Below, in pieces: positions 4,160 to 6,765 of a stretch of DNA of 6,765 nucleotides. The stretch covers positions 1 to 6,765 of the forward strand of contig JAFVSF010000226.1 in assembly GCA_017503885.1 (NCBI GenBank). Reading direction: 5' to 3'. Positions within the stretch are counted from its first letter, which is position 1. Every line of letters begins with the position of its first letter. The notes below the pieces were generated by a model, which did no database searches, had not been told where the DNA came from, and saw only the letters and a program-made list of their open reading frames with translations. Both the position numbers and the translations under genes were made by a program. Origin of the DNA: Clostridia bacterium (GTDB lineage Bacteria > Bacillota > Clostridia > Christensenellales > Borkfalkiaceae).

Positions 4160-6765
4160 ATGAAAAAACTCAAACTTTTGTTAGTGTTGCTTGCTTTAGT
4201 TATGGTTATGTCTTCTGTTTTTACAGCATGTAAGAAAAACAAGAATAAAGATAGCGCTGCAACTAGCACAAGCAAAGTAGAATCAGTTGTTGAGTCTACA
4301 CCAGAATCAGAATCTGAATCTGAATCTGAAAGCATCTACACTGGTAACAATGAACAAGTTGATTTCAACTTCACAGTTCCAGCTGATGAAAACATCACTT
4401 ATCCTACTGATCCTACAGTAATGCCTGGTATGAATTCAGTTAAAGACGGTCACACTTATACTTACCGTTCTGCAACTAACTCTCTTCCAACTTCTTGGAA
4501 CATTCATACTTACCAATCAAACACTGCAACTTTAGTACTTGATTATACTACTGATGCACTTTATTCGTTTGATTACAACCTTACTCTTGATGGTTACAGA
4601 ATCGTTCCATCTATGGCTAACGGTTATCCAGTAGACGTAACTTCTCAATTTATCGGTCAATTCGGTATCGAAGAAGATGCTGTTAACAGAGTATACAAAA
4701 TCACTATTAAGAACAACCTTAAGTTCGACAACGGTGATCCTATTACTGCTGCTACGTTCGTAGAATCTATGCAACTTCTCCTTAACCCAGAAGCCGCTAA
4801 CTACAGAGCAGACTCTTACTTCAAAGGTAACCTTACTATCCACGGTGCAAAAGCTTACGCTTTACAAGGTTCTTTAATCGTTGAAAGTGCAAGAGAAAAA
4901 TATGACCTTTGGGATGATGCTAAGGTTGATTCTACTGTTTACTTTGACTTAATGTCTGATAACACTGGTTTTGCTCAATTTGGTGTAAGCAGTGGTTACT
5001 CTTCATATAAGGATGCAGAATATGGTTGGGCTGGTCTTCTTAAGGCTTACGGTGCAATCCCATCTAAAGATTACGCTAAAGATCTTCAAGGCAAGACTTG
5101 GGCTCAAATCGAAGCTGATCCTGCATTATTAGAAGTATGGAACACTATTATCGGTTGGTGGCAATCTAAACCAAACGAAGAACTTGACTTCTTTGGTTAC
5201 GATGCTGAAATGCCTGCATACGCTTGGGAAGACGTTGGTTTCTTCGCTGATGAAACTGATGCTTATACTTTCTACGTAGTAAACGATAACGAACTTTCTG
5301 GTTTCTATCTTCTTTACTCACTTGCAACTGACTTCTTCCTTGTTCACCCAGAAACTTACAAGGCTTGTGATGAAGTTGTAGATGGTGTTTACACTAACAC
5401 TTACGGTACTTCTGTAGATACTTACGTTGGTTTTGGTCCTTACAAACTTAGCGGTTTCGTTGCTGATAACTCTTTAGCATTTGCTAAGAACCCACATTGG
5501 CACGGTTATAGCGATCCTGCTAACGCAAACTACTATCAAACTACAAACATTTCTATTTTACAAGTTGCTGATAACCAAACTAGACTTAACATGTTCCTTG
5601 CTGGTGACCTCGATGCTTACAGCTTAGACGCTGCTGACATGGAAGATTATCAATCTAGCCCATACACCTACTATCAAGATGGTGACTCTACTTGGTTCGT
5701 AGCTCTTAACCCAGATAAGGATGGTCTTACTGCTGCTCAAGAAGAAGCAACTCCTTTACTTGGTGAAGGTACTGAAGTTAACAAGACTATCATTACTATT
5801 AAAGAGTTCCGTCAAGCACTTTCATTCTCAATCGACCGTGCTGCTTACGCTCTTGCACTTGACCCACTCGGCGGTACTGCAAAGGCTCTTTACGGCAACA
5901 TGATCATTTCTGACCCTAACACTGGTACTGCATATAGAACTACAGAAGAAGCTAAAGACGCTATCCTTGAATTCTGGGGCTTAACTGATTTAGTAGGCGT
6001 TGTATATGAAACTAAAGACGAAGCTATCGACTCTATCACTGGTTATGACTTAGCTGGTGCAAAGAGACTTTTCGATATCGCTTACGAAAAGGCTGTTGAA
6101 CAAGGTCTTATCACTTCTGAAAACTTTGAAGTACAAATTATGATCGGTCAACCAGGTTCTGGTCAATCTGCTTACTACAACAACGGTTACAATCTCCTTA
6201 AACAAGTTTGGACTGACGCTGTAACTGGCACTGCACTTGAAGGTAAACTTACATTCAAGCAATCTCAACCTCTTGGTTCAACTAACTTCTCTCAATTCCT
6301 TAAGGATAACGATGTAGACGTTCTCTTCGGTGTAGGTTGGACTGGTTCAGCTCTTGACCCATACGGTTTGATGGAAGCTTACGTTTCTCCTGATTACCAA
6401 TACGATCCAGGTTGGGATACTTCATCTACTATGCTCCAAGTTATTCTTACCGATAACGATGGTAAAGAACTTACTCTTGAAGCAAGCGTATATGCATGGG
6501 GTGCTGAAGCTCTTGCTGGTATAGAAATTCAAGCAAACGTTGTTATCAACGGTGTTGTAACTTCTGACTACGTAATGATTTCTGCTGGTACTACTTGTAA
6601 CGCTGATATCAGACTTAAGATCTTAGCAGCTGTTGAAGGTGCTGTTCTTAACCAATACGATATGATTCCTATCAACCTTGACGCATCTGCATCAATTAAG
6701 GGTATGAAGATTAAGTATGGTACTGAAGAATACGTATTCGGCGTAGGCCGTGGCGGTATTAAGTA
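4160..6765 (+). CDS. Family 5 peptide ABC transporter solute-binding lipoprotein (partial, 3' end beyond window)
   Basis: The frame is open for 868 codons to the window edge. It begins with a lipoprotein signal peptide: charged MKKLK, a hydrophobic core, and lipobox FTAC with Cys24. A Lys-rich then Ser/Glu-rich tether follows (25-60), ending in five Glu-Ser pairs. The rest matches SBP_bac_5 / OppA-DppA proteins: an early lobe with NNLKFDNGDPITAATFVESM (about 182-201), the hinge-side GFGPYKLSGF (about 426), a KNPHWHGY strand, REFRQAL-like KEFRQALSFSIDR (about 548), and DPYGLMEAY (about 733). Family members are commonly 500-600 residues; this one exceeds 868, with extra segments mainly at 205-350 and towards the C-terminus. 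It should capture peptides outside the membrane and deliver them to an ABC permease not seen here. Codons are strongly biased (AAC, TAC, GGT, ACT, CTT, CAA), unlike the nag genes, which suggests very high expression. Family is near certain; ligand is unknown. Probably only the last few tens of residues are missing. Confidence 0.93.
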   Translation, partial: MKKLKLLLVLLALVMVMSSVFTACKKNKNKDSAATSTSKVESVVESTPESESESESESIYTGNNEQVDFNFTVPADENITYPTDPTVMPGMNSVKDGHTYTYRSATNSLPTSWNIHTYQSNTATLVLDYTTDALYSFDYNLTLDGYRIVPSMANGYPVDVTSQFIGQFGIEEDAVNRVYKITIKNNLKFDNGDPITAATFVESMQLLLNPEAANYRADSYFKGNLTIHGAKAYALQGSLIVESAREKYDLWDDAKVDSTVYFDLMSDNTGFAQFGVSSGYSSYKDAEYGWAGLLKAYGAIPSKDYAKDLQGKTWAQIEADPALLEVWNTIIGWWQSKPNEELDFFGYDAEMPAYAWEDVGFFADETDAYTFYVVNDNELSGFYLLYSLATDFFLVHPETYKACDEVVDGVYTNTYGTSVDTYVGFGPYKLSGFVADNSLAFAKNPHWHGYSDPANANYYQTTNISILQVADNQTRLNMFLAGDLDAYSLDAADMEDYQSSPYTYYQDGDSTWFVALNPDKDGLTAAQEEATPLLGEGTEVNKTIITIKEFRQALSFSIDRAAYALALDPLGGTAKALYGNMIISDPNTGTAYRTTEEAKDAILEFWGLTDLVGVVYETKDEAIDSITGYDLAGAKRLFDIAYEKAVEQGLITSENFEVQIMIGQPGSGQSAYYNNGYNLLKQVWTDAVTGTALEGKLTFKQSQPLGSTNFSQFLKDNDVDVLFGVGWTGSALDPYGLMEAYVSPDYQYDPGWDTSSTMLQVILTDNDGKELTLEASVYAWGAEALAGIEIQANVVINGVVTSDYVMISAGTTCNADIRLKILAAVEGAVLNQYDMIPINLDASASIKGMKIKYGTEEYVFGVGRGGIK
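4304..4333 (+). repeat. In-frame hexanucleotide repeat encoding (Glu-Ser)5
   Basis: Five successive six-base units of the form GAA followed by a Ser codon (TCA, TCT, TCT, TCT, AGC) encode residues 49-58 of the solute-binding protein, between the lipidated Cys24 and the folded domain. Because the unit is a multiple of three, gain or loss of copies would change tether length without shifting frame. The acidic, flexible stretch most likely acts as a spacer from the membrane through the wall. Confidence 0.85.

Noticed and set aside
4120..4335. Minus-strand open frame with an Asp-Ser repeat N-terminus
   Set aside because: It is the antisense reading of the lipoprotein signal peptide and the Glu-Ser repeat; the plus-strand frame has a perfect ribosome binding site and a lipobox.
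5721..5903. Plus-strand Leu-rich 60-codon frame inside the binding-protein gene
   Set aside because: It is a +1-type shadow frame; the Leu-rich look comes from shifted CTT and ACT codons, not from a membrane segment.

Overview
The window looks like a piece of chromosome from a low-GC, Gram-positive-type bacterium, probably an anaerobic member of the Clostridia. The basis is AT-rich intergenic DNA, strong AGGAGG-type ribosome binding sites, A/T-ending codons with AGA as the main arginine codon, a lipobox solute-binding protein, and an InlB-type repeat surface protein. I cannot place it to genus.

Layout. (1) Bases 1 to about 359, minus strand: part of a repeat-rich extracellular protein (InlB B-repeat / Listeria-Bacteroides repeat type). 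It runs off the left edge and has no convincing start codon or signal peptide on its upstream side, where it meets the nag promoter region. (2) 408-3670, plus strand: a compact three-gene operon. It holds a ROK-fold sugar kinase-like protein with an unusual extra N-terminal region, then nagB (glucosamine-6-phosphate deaminase), then nagA (N-acetylglucosamine-6-phosphate deacetylase). Gaps are 14 and 9 bases, and a clear intrinsic terminator follows at 3686-3724. (3) 3725-4159: AT-rich intergenic DNA with a near-consensus sigma-A promoter (TTGACC, 17-bp spacer, TACAAT) and an untranslated leader of about 143 bases with several predicted hairpins. (4) 4160 to the right edge: a very long family 5 (peptide/oligopeptide) ABC-transporter solute-binding lipoprotein, cut by the window end.

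How it fits together. If the ROK protein phosphorylates free GlcNAc, the three operon genes make a complete route: GlcNAc to GlcNAc-6-P (kinase), to GlcN-6-P plus acetate (NagA), to fructose-6-P plus ammonia (NagB). No sugar transporter or PTS component is visible. The binding protein has its own promoter, lies behind a terminator, and has a codon choice typical of very highly expressed genes, so it is a separate transcription unit. Its ligand is more likely a peptide than an amino sugar, but this cannot be settled from sequence alone.

No CRISPR array, tRNA, rRNA, insertion sequence or clearly new system is visible. The points most worth a second look are the ROK protein with an N-terminal extension and a lost zinc motif, the start-less repeat-protein fragment abutting the nag promoter, and the structured leader of the binding-protein gene.
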